Positions 1 through 7,322 are shown, numbered from the stretch's first letter. The stretch is 54,161 nt of DNA from Gemmatimonadota bacterium (GCA_003223415.1 QHUY01000007.1:1-54161), one strand, 5' to 3'. The notes: a model not told the origin generated them from the sequence alone. Numbers and translations: made by a program.

Positions 1-216
1 GATGCCATTCAGATAGGTGCCGTTGCGGCTGCCGAGGTCGATCAGACGCCAGCCGTCCGCGTCATGGCGTAACTGGGCGTGCTGAGCCGAAACGACTCTG
101 CCCTCGTCACCGGCGAACGTGATGGTGCTTGTCGGGTCGCGCCCGAGCCGCACCACCGATTCGCGCACCTCGCACACGCGCTGGGTGGCGGTGACGATCA
201 GTTTGAGGTAGGACAC
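1..216 (-). CDS. FHA-domain protein, N-terminal 72 residues (gene runs off the left edge)
   Basis: FHA domains bind phosphothreonine in partner proteins and usually serve Ser/Thr-kinase signalling. The 72 visible residues contain the family signature: a GRDP turn near residue 25, a ligand-contacting S-x-x-H (VSAQHAQL) near 43, and the G-S-x-N-G-T loop (LGSRNGTYLNG) near 62-71. The GTG at 216 is the only reasonable start, because an in-frame TAG lies three codons upstream (223-225). The C-terminus is outside the window, so attached domains (for example a cyclase or GGDEF) cannot be judged. No Shine-Dalgarno site is obvious. The upstream reading frame overlaps this start, see the entry at 107-691. 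Confidence 0.8.
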   Translation of the reverse strand, partial: MSYLKLIVTATQRVCEVRESVVRLGRDPTSTITFAGDEGRVVSAQHAQLRHDADGWRLIDLGSRNGTYLNGI

Positions 217-691
217 GGGCCGCTAGTAGGAGCCGCCGGAGGCCGTCAACGACCCGGAGCAACTCACATCGGGGGTTGGCCTCGCGGCTTGCGGAAGCGG
301 CGGTCGGGCAAGACGCGGCGATCCTCCCGTCCCCGTCGCGGCGCCACGCGACGCTCCGCACCGGCCCGACGGTCGGAGCCACTGTCGGTGCTTGGCGCTC
401 GGCGGGCTCGGCCGCTGCGTGCCGGATTACGGACTGGAGGTTGATGCTGACTTGCGCCAGTGTCGTTACATCTACCGTACGCTTGGCGCCGGGATTCATC
501 CAATGCGAGAGGGCCGCGTGAGCCACGTCCAGGGTGTGAAGGCTGGGCTGGACGTCGACAACAGTGGCGGTGGCTTGCAGGGTGCCACGAGACTGGGCTT
601 CTGCGAGTGACGGCAGGGCCAATGCGACCCCGGAGTAGGCCAAGACGGTTGCGGCTACCCTGAGAATCGTCCTGCGATCGGCTACAGCCAC
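107..691 (-). CDS. Small secreted protein of unknown function; 3' end uncertain
   Basis: A GTG at 691 opens a reading frame beginning VAVADRRTILRV, followed by a hydrophobic stretch ending PSLAEAQ, a convincing signal peptide. The mature part starts SRGTLQATATVV, like the N-termini of the DUF4402 proteins across the control region, but I do not recognise a domain. The frame stays open to 107 and would overlap the FHA gene by 110 nt on the same strand, which is unlikely. Another frame over 223-270 reads DVSCSGSLTASGGSY and stops at TAG 223-225. The true end may therefore be near 223 through a frameshift, or the tail may be decayed. Divergent from the DUF4402 gene, so perhaps co-regulated with it. 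Confidence 0.45.
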   Translation of the reverse strand: MAVADRRTILRVAATVLAYSGVALALPSLAEAQSRGTLQATATVVDVQPSLHTLDVAHAALSHWMNPGAKRTVDVTTLAQVSINLQSVIRHAAAEPAERQAPTVAPTVGPVRSVAWRRDGDGRIAASCPTAASASREANPRCELLRVVDGLRRLLLAARVLPQTDRHRHPARVRGARIGGAARARPDKHHHVRR

Positions 692-754
692 CTTGGGCTC
701 CCGGCTTGGGTGAGAGGTCACTTCCGCCCAGAGACAAGGCACGCCTCATTCCAC

Positions 755-930
755 TGGTGTCTGTCATATATGTTAAATCACATCATATAGTTATGATCGT
801 TACCCTGGTCTCAACTCATGGGAAATTCGTCGTCTTTTTTGACAGCGCTCTGTATTGTATTCGCTAAGCGCTGGTACTATCTTCGCCAGCTGTTCGGAGG
901 CCATTTCGTCAAAAATATCGACAGTGACTA
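755..930. promoter_or_regulatory. AT-rich divergent control region with two inverted-repeat operators
   Basis: This stretch is strikingly AT-rich compared with its surroundings and lies between the secreted-protein gene (minus) and the fimbria-like operon (plus). It carries a perfect 16-bp inverted repeat, ATCATA-TAGT-TATGAT, at 782-797, with TCATATA also repeated at 766-772. A TTGACA sits at 839-844 and a TACTAT at 875-880. Their spacing is too long for one sigma-70 promoter. The palindrome AGCGCT occurs twice, at 844-849 and 867-872, 23 bp apart (about two helical turns). These look like regulator sites, but the regulator is unknown. Confidence 0.5.
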
Positions 931-946
931 GGTGTTGCACGCATGC

Positions 947-1012
947 GGCACAGGTCTTGCCCTAACGGTGTTGCGGCAGGCGGCGGAAGCGCAAGCAACC
1001 CCGCTAGTTGCT
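947..1012 (+). promoter_or_regulatory. Structured 5' leader of the fimbria-like operon
   Basis: Two stem-loops can be drawn upstream of the first DUF4402 gene: 957-979 (TTGCC pairs with GGCAG, TAAC with GTTG, tight loop) and 994-1012 (AGCAAC pairs with GTTGCT). A GCACAGG at 948-954 and GGTTACC near 1016-1022 recall conserved blocks of the cyclic-di-GMP-I (GEMM) riboswitch. However, the P1b stem lacks a GNRA loop and the spacing is longer than usual, so I do not call one. The ribosome binding site GGAGAGGGA follows at 1042-1050. Confidence 0.3.
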
Positions 1013-1057
1013 AGAGGTTACCAGCAGACACGATATAACCCGGAGAGGGAAGACCAG

Positions 1058-1558
1058 ATGAACACTGCTTCGAAGCTCACGCTCGCCGCGCTCGCGCTGG
1101 TAGTTGCTGGGGCCACCACGGCCCAGGCCCAGGGCGTCAACGGGAGCATCACGGCGACTGCCAGCGTGCAGGCGCCGATCACGGTCAGCGGCACGCGGGG
1201 CCTGGATTTCGGCAACGTATTCCCTGGCATCAGCAAGACTATCGCTGTGGGCGACCCCGGCGCCGGCCTCTTTAGCGTCACTGGTCAGGCGAGCACCCAG
1301 ATCACCTACGCCTTCACGCTGCCGGGCAACCTGACGTTCGGCCTTAACAACCTGCCGATCAGCCCGTGGACTGGTTACGTGAACACCACGAACTCCACCT
1401 CGGGTGGTTCGACCTTCCCTCCCTCGGCGGTGGCGGCCAACGCCACGCTGAGCGGCAGCGGCGCCCTCTTCTTCTTCGTCGGTGCCACAGTATCGCCGCC
1501 GAATAACCTGCCGGCAGGGTCGTATACCGGTACGGTGACGTTGACGGTGTCCTACTAA
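1058..1558 (+). CDS. DUF4402 secreted protein, probable major fibre subunit
   Basis: 166 residues. A cleavable signal peptide (MNTASKLTLAAL... ending AQAQ) is followed by a beta-rich domain with the DUF4402 hallmark L-x-F-G-x-x-x-P-G (LDFGNVFPG, near residue 50) and the closing strand AGSYTGTVTLTVSY. DUF4402 proteins resemble fimbrial adhesins/subunits. Four downstream genes encode two more DUF4402 proteins, a PapD-like chaperone and an usher-like barrel, so this is probably an exported, chaperone-handled fibre subunit. The ATG at 1058 is preferred over an upstream in-frame codon because of the GGAGAGGGA site 8-16 nt before it and the signal peptide. It is followed by a perfect 15-bp hairpin before the next gene. 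Confidence 0.8.
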   Translation: MNTASKLTLAALALVVAGATTAQAQGVNGSITATASVQAPITVSGTRGLDFGNVFPGISKTIAVGDPGAGLFSVTGQASTQITYAFTLPGNLTFGLNNLPISPWTGYVNTTNSTSGGSTFPPSAVAANATLSGSGALFFFVGATVSPPNNLPAGSYTGTVTLTVSY

Positions 1559-1586
1559 TCGGACAACGATTAGGCGGTCTGCTGGC

Positions 1587-1627
1587 CTGCGCCGGCAGGG
1601 GTAGCTCGACCCCCCCTGCCGGCGCAG
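1587..1627 (+). terminator. Perfect 15-bp hairpin after the first DUF4402 gene
   Basis: CTGCGCCGGCAGGGG (1587-1601) pairs perfectly with 1613-1627 around an 11-nt loop, starting 28 nt after the stop codon. There is no U-tract behind it. It is therefore more likely a partial terminator or an mRNA 3' end stabiliser, which would make the first subunit more abundant than the chaperone and usher, as in classical pilus operons. Confidence 0.6.
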
Positions 1628-1651
1628 TCGCAAATAGGCCACTCATTGATC

Positions 1652-2119
1652 ATGCGCTTCCGTCCGCTCTCGCTCGCGCTCGTCCTGTTGGGCCCGGCAT
1701 CGCTCGCGGCCCAGGGCAAGCCCATCACGGTCCAGGGGGTGCGATCCCTGACGTTCGGAGCGGTGCTGCCGGGAGTGCCGCGCGTGATCTCGCGGACCGA
1801 TCCCGTGAACAGCGGGCAGTACGATATTACCGGCGCGAACAACAACCAGGTGCAGCTCAGCTTCACCCTTCCGAACGTCATGAACGGGCCGGCGGGCGCG
1901 ACGATGCCTATCGTCTTCGGCGGTAACGACGCTGGCTACTCTCAGTCTCAGGCGATCGGGAGCCAGGTGGCGTTCGATCCGAAGCAGTCGTTCCTGGCGA
2001 CCCTGAACAAGAATGGCCGGGGATCCGTCTTCGTGGGCGCGACGGCGCGGCCAACTCCCACGCAGCGGGCCGGCAGCTACACGGCGACGCTCACACTCAC
2101 GGTGGCCTACTTCCCATGA
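1652..2119 (+). CDS. DUF4402 secreted protein, second fibre subunit
   Basis: 155 residues with a signal peptide (MRFRPLSLALVLLGPASLAAQ) and the DUF4402 motif LTFGAVLPGVP near residues 32-42, closing with AGSYTATLTLTVAYFP. A paralogue of the gene before it. The ATG at 1652 is taken; a TTG two codons upstream is also possible. The last four bases (ATGA, 2116-2119) are shared with the chaperone start, which indicates translational coupling. It probably forms a minor or tip subunit of the same fibre; this role is inferred from the operon. Confidence 0.75.
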   Translation: MRFRPLSLALVLLGPASLAAQGKPITVQGVRSLTFGAVLPGVPRVISRTDPVNSGQYDITGANNNQVQLSFTLPNVMNGPAGATMPIVFGGNDAGYSQSQAIGSQVAFDPKQSFLATLNKNGRGSVFVGATARPTPTQRAGSYTATLTLTVAYFP

Positions 2120-2949
2120 GCCGCGGGCTGCTGGTGCCCCTGGTGCTGCTCACCGTGGCAGCCGCCACGCTTGCGGCCCAAGGTGTGGTGATCGCTCCCC
2201 ACGCGGTTTACATCGACGCGCGGGTCCGTAGCGCCTCGGTCCTGCTCTACAATCCCAACCCGGAGCCGGCGGAAGTCACGATCTCGACCTTTTTCGGCTA
2301 CCCGGTGACCGATTCGCTGGGGCGTATCGTGCTGCGCACGGTGGACCGCCCCGACTCGACGGCACCGTCGGCCGCCGGGTGGATCCAGGCATTTCCCCGG
2401 CGGCTCACGGTCGTGCCGCTCGAGCGTCAGACCATCCGCCTGCTCGCCACACCGCCGCCAAGCCTGCCCGACGGCGAGTACTGGGCGCGCCTCGTGATCG
2501 CGGCCAAAGGCGGCCAAGTGCCCATCACGGGCGTGACCGACACGGCCAAAGTCAAGGTCGGCCTCACCCTCGAGGTGCGGACGATCATCGGGATGGCGTA
2601 CCGCAAGGGCGCGGTGCATACCGGGGTCGCGATCTCCCGCCTACGTGGTGCGGTGGTCGGTGATTCGCTCGAAGTCTGGAGCCGGATCGAGCGCCAGGGG
2701 AACGCCGCCTACGTCGGTACGATTCACGGCTCGCTGGTGGACTCCGCGGGTCGGGTGCGGGCCGAATTCCGCGCGCCGATCGGCGTCTACTACATGCTGG
2801 AACCTCGCTACGCGGCCGCCGTGGGCGCTCTGGCACCGGGCCGCTACTGGCTGAAGCTCGAGCTGACGACGGAGCGCGAGGACCTCGCGCCCGAGGTGAT
2901 CCTGCCGAGCGCGGCCGTCCGCGACTCGGTCGAACTGCGGATCCCGTGA
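2116..2949 (+). CDS. PapD-like periplasmic pilus-assembly chaperone
   Basis: 277 residues with an N-terminal signal peptide (LVPLVLLTVAAATLAAQG). Features typical of pilus chaperones follow: an early strand of the type I-x-P-x-x-V-x-I (VIAPHAVYIDAR), paired positions binding stretched subunit strands (ASVLLYNPNPEPAEV), and the block FPRRLTVVPLERQTIRLL followed by LPDGEYWARL near residues 95-130. This block corresponds to the P-R/K-x-x-x-L-x-P-G-x-x-Q-x-x-R-x segment of chaperones. It is slightly longer than FimC/PapD (about 230 residues). It overlaps the preceding subunit gene by 4 nt and the next by 1 nt. Function is inferred from fold-level similarity and context. Confidence 0.7.
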   Translation: MSRGLLVPLVLLTVAAATLAAQGVVIAPHAVYIDARVRSASVLLYNPNPEPAEVTISTFFGYPVTDSLGRIVLRTVDRPDSTAPSAAGWIQAFPRRLTVVPLERQTIRLLATPPPSLPDGEYWARLVIAAKGGQVPITGVTDTAKVKVGLTLEVRTIIGMAYRKGAVHTGVAISRLRGAVVGDSLEVWSRIERQGNAAYVGTIHGSLVDSAGRVRAEFRAPIGVYYMLEPRYAAAVGALAPGRYWLKLELTTEREDLAPEVILPSAAVRDSVELRIP

Positions 2950-3302
2950 TGCGCCGCGCGCTCGGTGTGGTCCTCTGGGCCGCGCTCGTCGCCATGCCCC
3001 GCCCGGCTCATGGGCAGAACAGCGGCGGGATCAGCGTCGACGCCGAGGTGATCGCTGTCGGGATGACCGTTACGAAACTGAGCGATCTCAACTTCGGACA
3101 GGTCACGAAGGGGATCGCGACTTCGGTGCTGCCGACCGACGCCGGCGCCGGCGAGTGGCAGGCGCTGGGGAACAAGAATGCGAACGTACAGATCACGTTC
3201 ACGCTGCCAACGCAGCTGACTAACATTCAGGCGTTGCCGGGCAGCACGATGCCGATCACCTTCAGCGCGACGTCAGCGCGCTGGCGCCGGGATGTCAACT
3301 AG
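2949..3302 (+). CDS. DUF4402 secreted protein, C-terminally truncated third subunit
   Basis: 117 residues: a signal peptide ending PAHGQ, then the DUF4402 motif (LNFGQVTKG) and the strand VQITFTLPTQL. The reading frame stops abruptly after PITFSATSARWRRDVN. The roughly 50 residues that carry the second half of the fold and the closing A-G-S-Y-T-x-T strand in its two paralogues are missing. The stop lies 18 bp before a G8-A-G7 tract inside the next gene, so a small deletion (or assembly error) is likely. The ATG at 2949 overlaps the chaperone stop (TGATG); a GTG one codon earlier is possible. Confidence 0.6.
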   Translation: MRRALGVVLWAALVAMPRPAHGQNSGGISVDAEVIAVGMTVTKLSDLNFGQVTKGIATSVLPTDAGAGEWQALGNKNANVQITFTLPTQLTNIQALPGSTMPITFSATSARWRRDVN

Positions 3303-3307
3303 CCCCC

Positions 3308-5896
3308 ATGCTGCCCGGTCGGGGGGGGAGGGGGGGCACGCTCCTGTCGCTGCTCCCGCTCCAACTGTTGGCCGGCGCTCTGTCTGCCACGGTTCCGCGC
3401 CCTCCCGCCGACACCGAGCCCGAGCCGGTGATCCTCGAGCTGCAGCTCGGGCGGCTCGCCAGTCGCACCGTGCCGGCGTTCCGGGTCCGCAGCGAGGCGC
3501 TGGTACCGATGTCCGAGTTCCTGCAGCTCGCCGAGGTCGGCTACGTGCTCAGTCCGGAAGGGCGGATCGAGGCGTCGATCGATCCGGGCGGCCGCAAGCT
3601 CGTCATCGACGCGCGCCGTGACACGATGAGCTACGGGGACCACCGGGTGCGACTCGAACCGGAGTTCCGGCTGTTCCGCAACGGCGAGCTCTTCGTCGGC
3701 GCCGAGCGTCTAGGTGACCTGCTCGGCGTGCGGATCGTGGTGAGCTGGGCCGACCTCACCGTCGTCGTCACCGATGCGAGCGGCCTGCCGGTGGGCCGGC
3801 GGGCGCAGCGCGAGGCGGCGCGCGCGGCGTTTCGGCGCCGCTTCGCCGGGCCCCCGCCGGAGCTGGCCTTGGCCTTGGAGCGGCCGCGCTGGGATGGGAT
3901 GGTGGTCGATTACTCGTTTCTCGCGCCCAGCAGCGGCGTGGGCGCGGGCGGCGCGTACAGCGTCGCGGTCGGCGCCGACGCGTTCGGGGGCTCGCTCGAG
4001 CTAGGCGCGTCGAGCGTCGGCCGCCTCGACGCGGGCGTGGCGCGCATCGATGGCTCGTGGACCGGCGTCTGGCGGGACAGCCGTTGGCTCAGGCAGGTGC
4101 GCCTCGGTGACGGGCCGGTGTCGGGGCCGAACCCATGGATCCAGCGCGGGGTCTTGGCCACCAATGCCCCGTTCGTCCGCCCTTCCTTCGTCGGGACGAC
4201 GCGATACGACGGGCGTCTCGAGCCGGGGTGGGCGCTCGAGGCCTACCGCGGCTCGGAGCTCGTCGCCTTCGACTCCACCGACGCCCAGGGGCGCTTCGCC
4301 GTGGACCTGCCGGTGCGCTACGGGGAGAACCCCGTGGACTTCGTGGCGTACGGGCCGTTTGGACAGATCCGGCAGTTCAACCGCACCTACCGCGTGCTGA
4401 GCGAGCTGCTGCCGGCGCGGACGTTCGAGTACGGCGTGTCCGGCGGCGTCTGCCGGACGCCCCAGTGCGCAGCGACGACGAACCTCGACCTGCGCTACGG
4501 GATCTCCCCGCGCGCCACCGTGCAGGCGGGCTTCGACCGGTTCTGGCGGGACACCCTCCCCGACCTGTTTCATCCTTACGGCGCGGTGACCGTCGCGCCG
4601 ACGACGACGTGGGGTATCGAGCTCGACGGTGTCGGCGGCGCGCTCGCACGGGGCACCCTGCGCTACGAGCCGTCTCTCGACTTACGCCTGATGGCGTCGT
4701 ACACGGCGTTCGACCGCGGCACCGTCGCACCGATTCTCTCGCCGGCGGGACAGCGCTCCGACTGGCAGGTGCTCGGGTTCCTGCGCCCGATCCCGGGGCA
4801 GGGGTTCTTCTACCTCGAGAGCAGCCTGGAGCAGGCCGCGAGCGACGCGGGGACCATTACACGGGCCCGCCTCGGCGCGTCGCTGCAGGCGAACGAAGTG
4901 CGGGTGCTCCCCTACGTCCGTCTCGAGCGGGACGTGACGACGCGAGGGTTCATGGGCGTCAGCACGTCAGTGCTGCCGCGACCACAGTGGGGGCCGGTCT
5001 TCGGCAATGTGCTGCTGCGCTCCTCGATCGAGTGGCAGCAGGCGGGGCCCGCACTGGTCCGGCTCAATTCGTACGCACTCTCGGCCGCCCGGCCGATCGG
5101 GCCGGCAACGCGCCTGGAGGCGGGCGTGAGCTGGACCAGAGGAGGCCAGGGGGCGACGCTACAGCTGGCTTTGTCGAGCTACCTGCCGATGCTGCGCTCG
5201 TACACGACGGTGACCGCGCCTGCCGCGGCCCCCGCGTTCGCCACCCAGTACGTGCAGGGCTCGCTGCTGTGGGACCGGCGGGACGGCCGGCTCACCGGCG
5301 CGCCGGGGCCATCGCTGGAGCGGTCGGGGCTGACGGGACGGGTGTTCCTCGACGAGAACGGCAACGGTCGCTACGACCCGGGTGAGCCGACGCTGCCGCG
5401 CGTGCGCGTGCTGGTGGGCTCGAGCAGCGCGACCACCGACTCGAGCGGGGTGTTCCGCGTCTGGGACATCGTGCCGTTCGAGCCGATCCTGGTGACCGTG
5501 GATTCGCTCACCCTGGAGTCGCCGCTCCTCGTGCCGGTGTACGCCGCCGCGAGCATCGTGCCGGGCCCGAACCGGTTCCGCACGCTTGACATCCCGATCG
5601 TGCAGGCAGGCGTAGTCGAGGGACAGGTAGTGCGGGCCGAACAGGGAGGCGGGGTTGGCGGCGTCACGCTGCTGCTGACCGAGCGCAACAGCGCCGCGCA
5701 GCGCACGGTCACCACATTCAGCGACGGGGGCTTCTATACGCTCGGAGTGAAGCCTGGTGACTACCAGTTGACGGTGGCGCCGCAGGTGTTGGAGGCGCTG
5801 GGCGTGCGGGCTGTGCCGCTGCGCTTCACGCTGGCGCCCGGCGCGCAAGGCGTCGGCCGTTCCGGAATCGAGATCCGGCTCACCCCGACGCGGTAG
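3308..5896 (+). CDS. Usher-like outer-membrane protein with SdrD-like C-terminal module
   Basis: 862 residues, about the size of a FimD/CS1-type usher. After a signal peptide (LLSLLPLQLLAG) comes a domain of about 120 residues rich in short strands. A long beta-barrel region follows, containing the usher-like segment W-A-L-E-A-Y-R-G-S-E-L, then D-A-Q-G-R-F, then YGENPVDFVAYGPFGQ (about residues 308-358), which resembles the barrel/plug entry of ushers. Residues about 675-765 form an SdrD-B-like module with a calcium-type loop DENGNGRYDPGE (near 682). Residues about 770-840 resemble a carboxypeptidase-regulatory-like beta-sandwich, in the place of the usual CTD. The first residues are distorted by a G8-A-G7 run. 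It probably secretes and assembles the DUF4402 subunits. Confidence 0.65.
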   Translation: MLPGRGGRGGTLLSLLPLQLLAGALSATVPRPPADTEPEPVILELQLGRLASRTVPAFRVRSEALVPMSEFLQLAEVGYVLSPEGRIEASIDPGGRKLVIDARRDTMSYGDHRVRLEPEFRLFRNGELFVGAERLGDLLGVRIVVSWADLTVVVTDASGLPVGRRAQREAARAAFRRRFAGPPPELALALERPRWDGMVVDYSFLAPSSGVGAGGAYSVAVGADAFGGSLELGASSVGRLDAGVARIDGSWTGVWRDSRWLRQVRLGDGPVSGPNPWIQRGVLATNAPFVRPSFVGTTRYDGRLEPGWALEAYRGSELVAFDSTDAQGRFAVDLPVRYGENPVDFVAYGPFGQIRQFNRTYRVLSELLPARTFEYGVSGGVCRTPQCAATTNLDLRYGISPRATVQAGFDRFWRDTLPDLFHPYGAVTVAPTTTWGIELDGVGGALARGTLRYEPSLDLRLMASYTAFDRGTVAPILSPAGQRSDWQVLGFLRPIPGQGFFYLESSLEQAASDAGTITRARLGASLQANEVRVLPYVRLERDVTTRGFMGVSTSVLPRPQWGPVFGNVLLRSSIEWQQAGPALVRLNSYALSAARPIGPATRLEAGVSWTRGGQGATLQLALSSYLPMLRSYTTVTAPAAAPAFATQYVQGSLLWDRRDGRLTGAPGPSLERSGLTGRVFLDENGNGRYDPGEPTLPRVRVLVGSSSATTDSSGVFRVWDIVPFEPILVTVDSLTLESPLLVPVYAAASIVPGPNRFRTLDIPIVQAGVVEGQVVRAEQGGGVGGVTLLLTERNSAAQRTVTTFSDGGFYTLGVKPGDYQLTVAPQVLEALGVRAVPLRFTLAPGAQGVGRSGIEIRLTPTR
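3321..3336 (+). repeat. G8-A-G7 homopolymer tract at the start of the usher-like gene
   Basis: Eight G, one A, seven G, five codons into the usher-like frame and just after the truncated DUF4402 gene. A one-base change would shift the usher frame before its signal peptide. This could act as a phase-variable switch or be an assembly weak spot. Confidence 0.5.
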
Positions 5897-5925
5897 GCGG
5901 GACGGCAGGCGCGGCCGGCGCCGGT

Positions 5926-5940
5926 TATGTTTGCGGCCGC
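5926..5940 (+). promoter_or_regulatory. -10-like TATGTT ending 9 nt before the pgi start
   Basis: TATGTT at 5926-5931 followed by nine bases and the ATG of pgi. The distance leaves no room for a leader, so the transcript may be leaderless. The same arrangement recurs at 9670-9675, 20987-20992, 36618-36623 and 45571-45576. Confidence 0.45.
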
Positions 5941-7263
5941 ATGAATCGCCTCGGCTGGATTGACGCTCCAGGGCGGTCGCTCGCCCAATTCGCACGGCTC
6001 GCGGCGTTCGCCGAGGCCGCGCGCGCCGGCGGACTCACCCATACGCTCGTCTGCGGGATGGGTGGGTCGAGCCTCGCGCCGCGGGTCCTGGCCGCCACGT
6101 TCGAGCGCTCCAGCCTCGAGGTGCTCGACAGCACCGACCCCGCCGCGGTGCTCGCCGCCGAGCGTTGGCACGATCCCCACGAGACGTTGTATCTCATCGC
6201 CAGCAAATCCGGCACCACCGTGGAAACGATCGCGGCCTATCGCTACTTCGCGGCCCGCGCCCGGCCGGACCAGTTCGTCGCCGTCACGGATCCCGGCACG
6301 CCTCTCGAAACGCTCGCTCGCGAAGCCGGCTTCCGCGCCGTGTTCGAGCATCCCGCCGACGTCGGCGGCCGGTACGCGGCGTTGACGGTGGTCGGCATGC
6401 TGCCGGCGGCGCTCCTCGGGGTCGACGGCGCCACGTTGCTCGAGCGGGCGCTGGCATTGGACGTGGCGGCTGCCAAGGCGCTCGGCATCCGGCTCGCCGA
6501 GGCCGCTGTCGCGGGTCGGGACAAGCTGGCGCTCCGACCGCCGCCCCCCACGGCAAGCCTGGCGGGCTGGATCGAGCAGCTGGTAGCCGAGAGTACGGGA
6601 AAAGAAGGGCGGGGAGTGGTTCCCGTCGTCGGCTGCCCGGACACCGGCGGGCCCGACGTCCAGGCGATCAGCGAGTTCTCGGCGGATCCGCTGGACCTTG
6701 GCGCCGAGTTCCTGCGGTGGGAGTATGCGACGTGGGCGCTATGCGAGCGGCTGGGCGTGAACGCATTCGACCAGCCGGACGTCGAGGCCGCCAAGACGTT
6801 CGCCCGTGCGGCGCTGGAGCGGGCCCCGCGGGCCAGACCGGAGCGGCTGCCGACGCTCAGCCCCGAAGCGCTGCGTCGCGCCGCCAAGGCGCGCGACTAC
6901 TTCGCGATCCTCGCGTACCTGCCGCCCACGCCGGAGACTGAAGCGCGACTCGAGGCCGTGCGCGCGGCCTGGGGTCGGTCGCTGGCAGAGGGAGTGGGCC
7001 CTGTCACCACGCTAGGGTTCGGGCCGCGCTACCTGCACTCGACCGGTCAGCTCCACAAGGGCGGGCCGAACACCGGGCTGTTTCTGGTGATCACCGCCGC
7101 CGACGCCGTGGACGTCGACATCCCGGGGATGGGGCGAACGTTCGGGCAGCTCAAGCGGGCGCAGGCACTCGGCGACATCAAGGCGCTGCTCGCCAAGGGG
7201 CGGCGCGTCGCGCACGTGCACCTGGCACGCCCGGAAGACGTGACGGCGCTGGCCGCAGTCTAA
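5941..7263 (+). CDS. pgi: Glucose-6-phosphate isomerase (PGI-domain type found in Tal-Pgi fusions)
   Basis: Interconverts glucose-6-phosphate and fructose-6-phosphate in the cytosol. 440 residues. The SIS-type sugar-phosphate loop SKSGTTVET lies near residue 90, and the C-terminal active-site block HSTGQLHKGGPNTG near 366. Sequence and length match the isomerase half of bifunctional transaldolase/PGI proteins rather than the 550-residue classical enzyme; no transaldolase domain is attached here. There is no Shine-Dalgarno site, but a TATGTT element ends 9 nt before the ATG. The stop codon TAA is formed by the first bases of an inverted-repeat element (7261-7322). Confidence 0.9.
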   Translation: MNRLGWIDAPGRSLAQFARLAAFAEAARAGGLTHTLVCGMGGSSLAPRVLAATFERSSLEVLDSTDPAAVLAAERWHDPHETLYLIASKSGTTVETIAAYRYFAARARPDQFVAVTDPGTPLETLAREAGFRAVFEHPADVGGRYAALTVVGMLPAALLGVDGATLLERALALDVAAAKALGIRLAEAAVAGRDKLALRPPPPTASLAGWIEQLVAESTGKEGRGVVPVVGCPDTGGPDVQAISEFSADPLDLGAEFLRWEYATWALCERLGVNAFDQPDVEAAKTFARAALERAPRARPERLPTLSPEALRRAAKARDYFAILAYLPPTPETEARLEAVRAAWGRSLAEGVGPVTTLGFGPRYLHSTGQLHKGGPNTGLFLVITAADAVDVDIPGMGRTFGQLKRAQALGDIKALLAKGRRVAHVHLARPEDVTALAAV

Positions 7264-7322
7264 TGCCGTTCCACCCTGTTTCCCCCGCCTAACGTCTAGG
7301 CGAGAAGGTTGGAACGGCACTA
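7261..7322. mobile_element. Inverted-repeat miniature element, copy 1 (62 bp)
   Basis: Left end TAATGCCGTTCCACC, right end (reverse complement) TAGTGCCGTTCCAACC, bounded by TA on both sides, with an inner hairpin CGCCTA-ACGTC-TAGGCG at 7286-7302. It lies between two convergent genes. Its left TAA is the stop of pgi and its right TA gives the TAG stop of the phosphoesterase gene. Copies 2 (37793-37902) and 3 (50963-51071) share the ends. The TA boundaries and lack of coding capacity fit a MITE of the IS630/Tc1-mariner kind, but no transposase is present here. Confidence 0.7.

Noticed and set aside
947-1024. A definite c-di-GMP-I riboswitch call
   Set aside because: Only short blocks match; there is no GNRA tetraloop and the helix spacing is wrong.
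932-1057. Earlier start for the first DUF4402 protein
   Set aside because: It would place 42 non-conserved residues before the signal peptide; the ribosome site at 1042-1050 fits the ATG at 1058.
7261-7322. Simple intrinsic terminator instead of a repeat element
   Set aside because: The same ends recur at two other loci with unrelated centres and TA boundaries, which a plain terminator would not explain, although terminator activity is possible.
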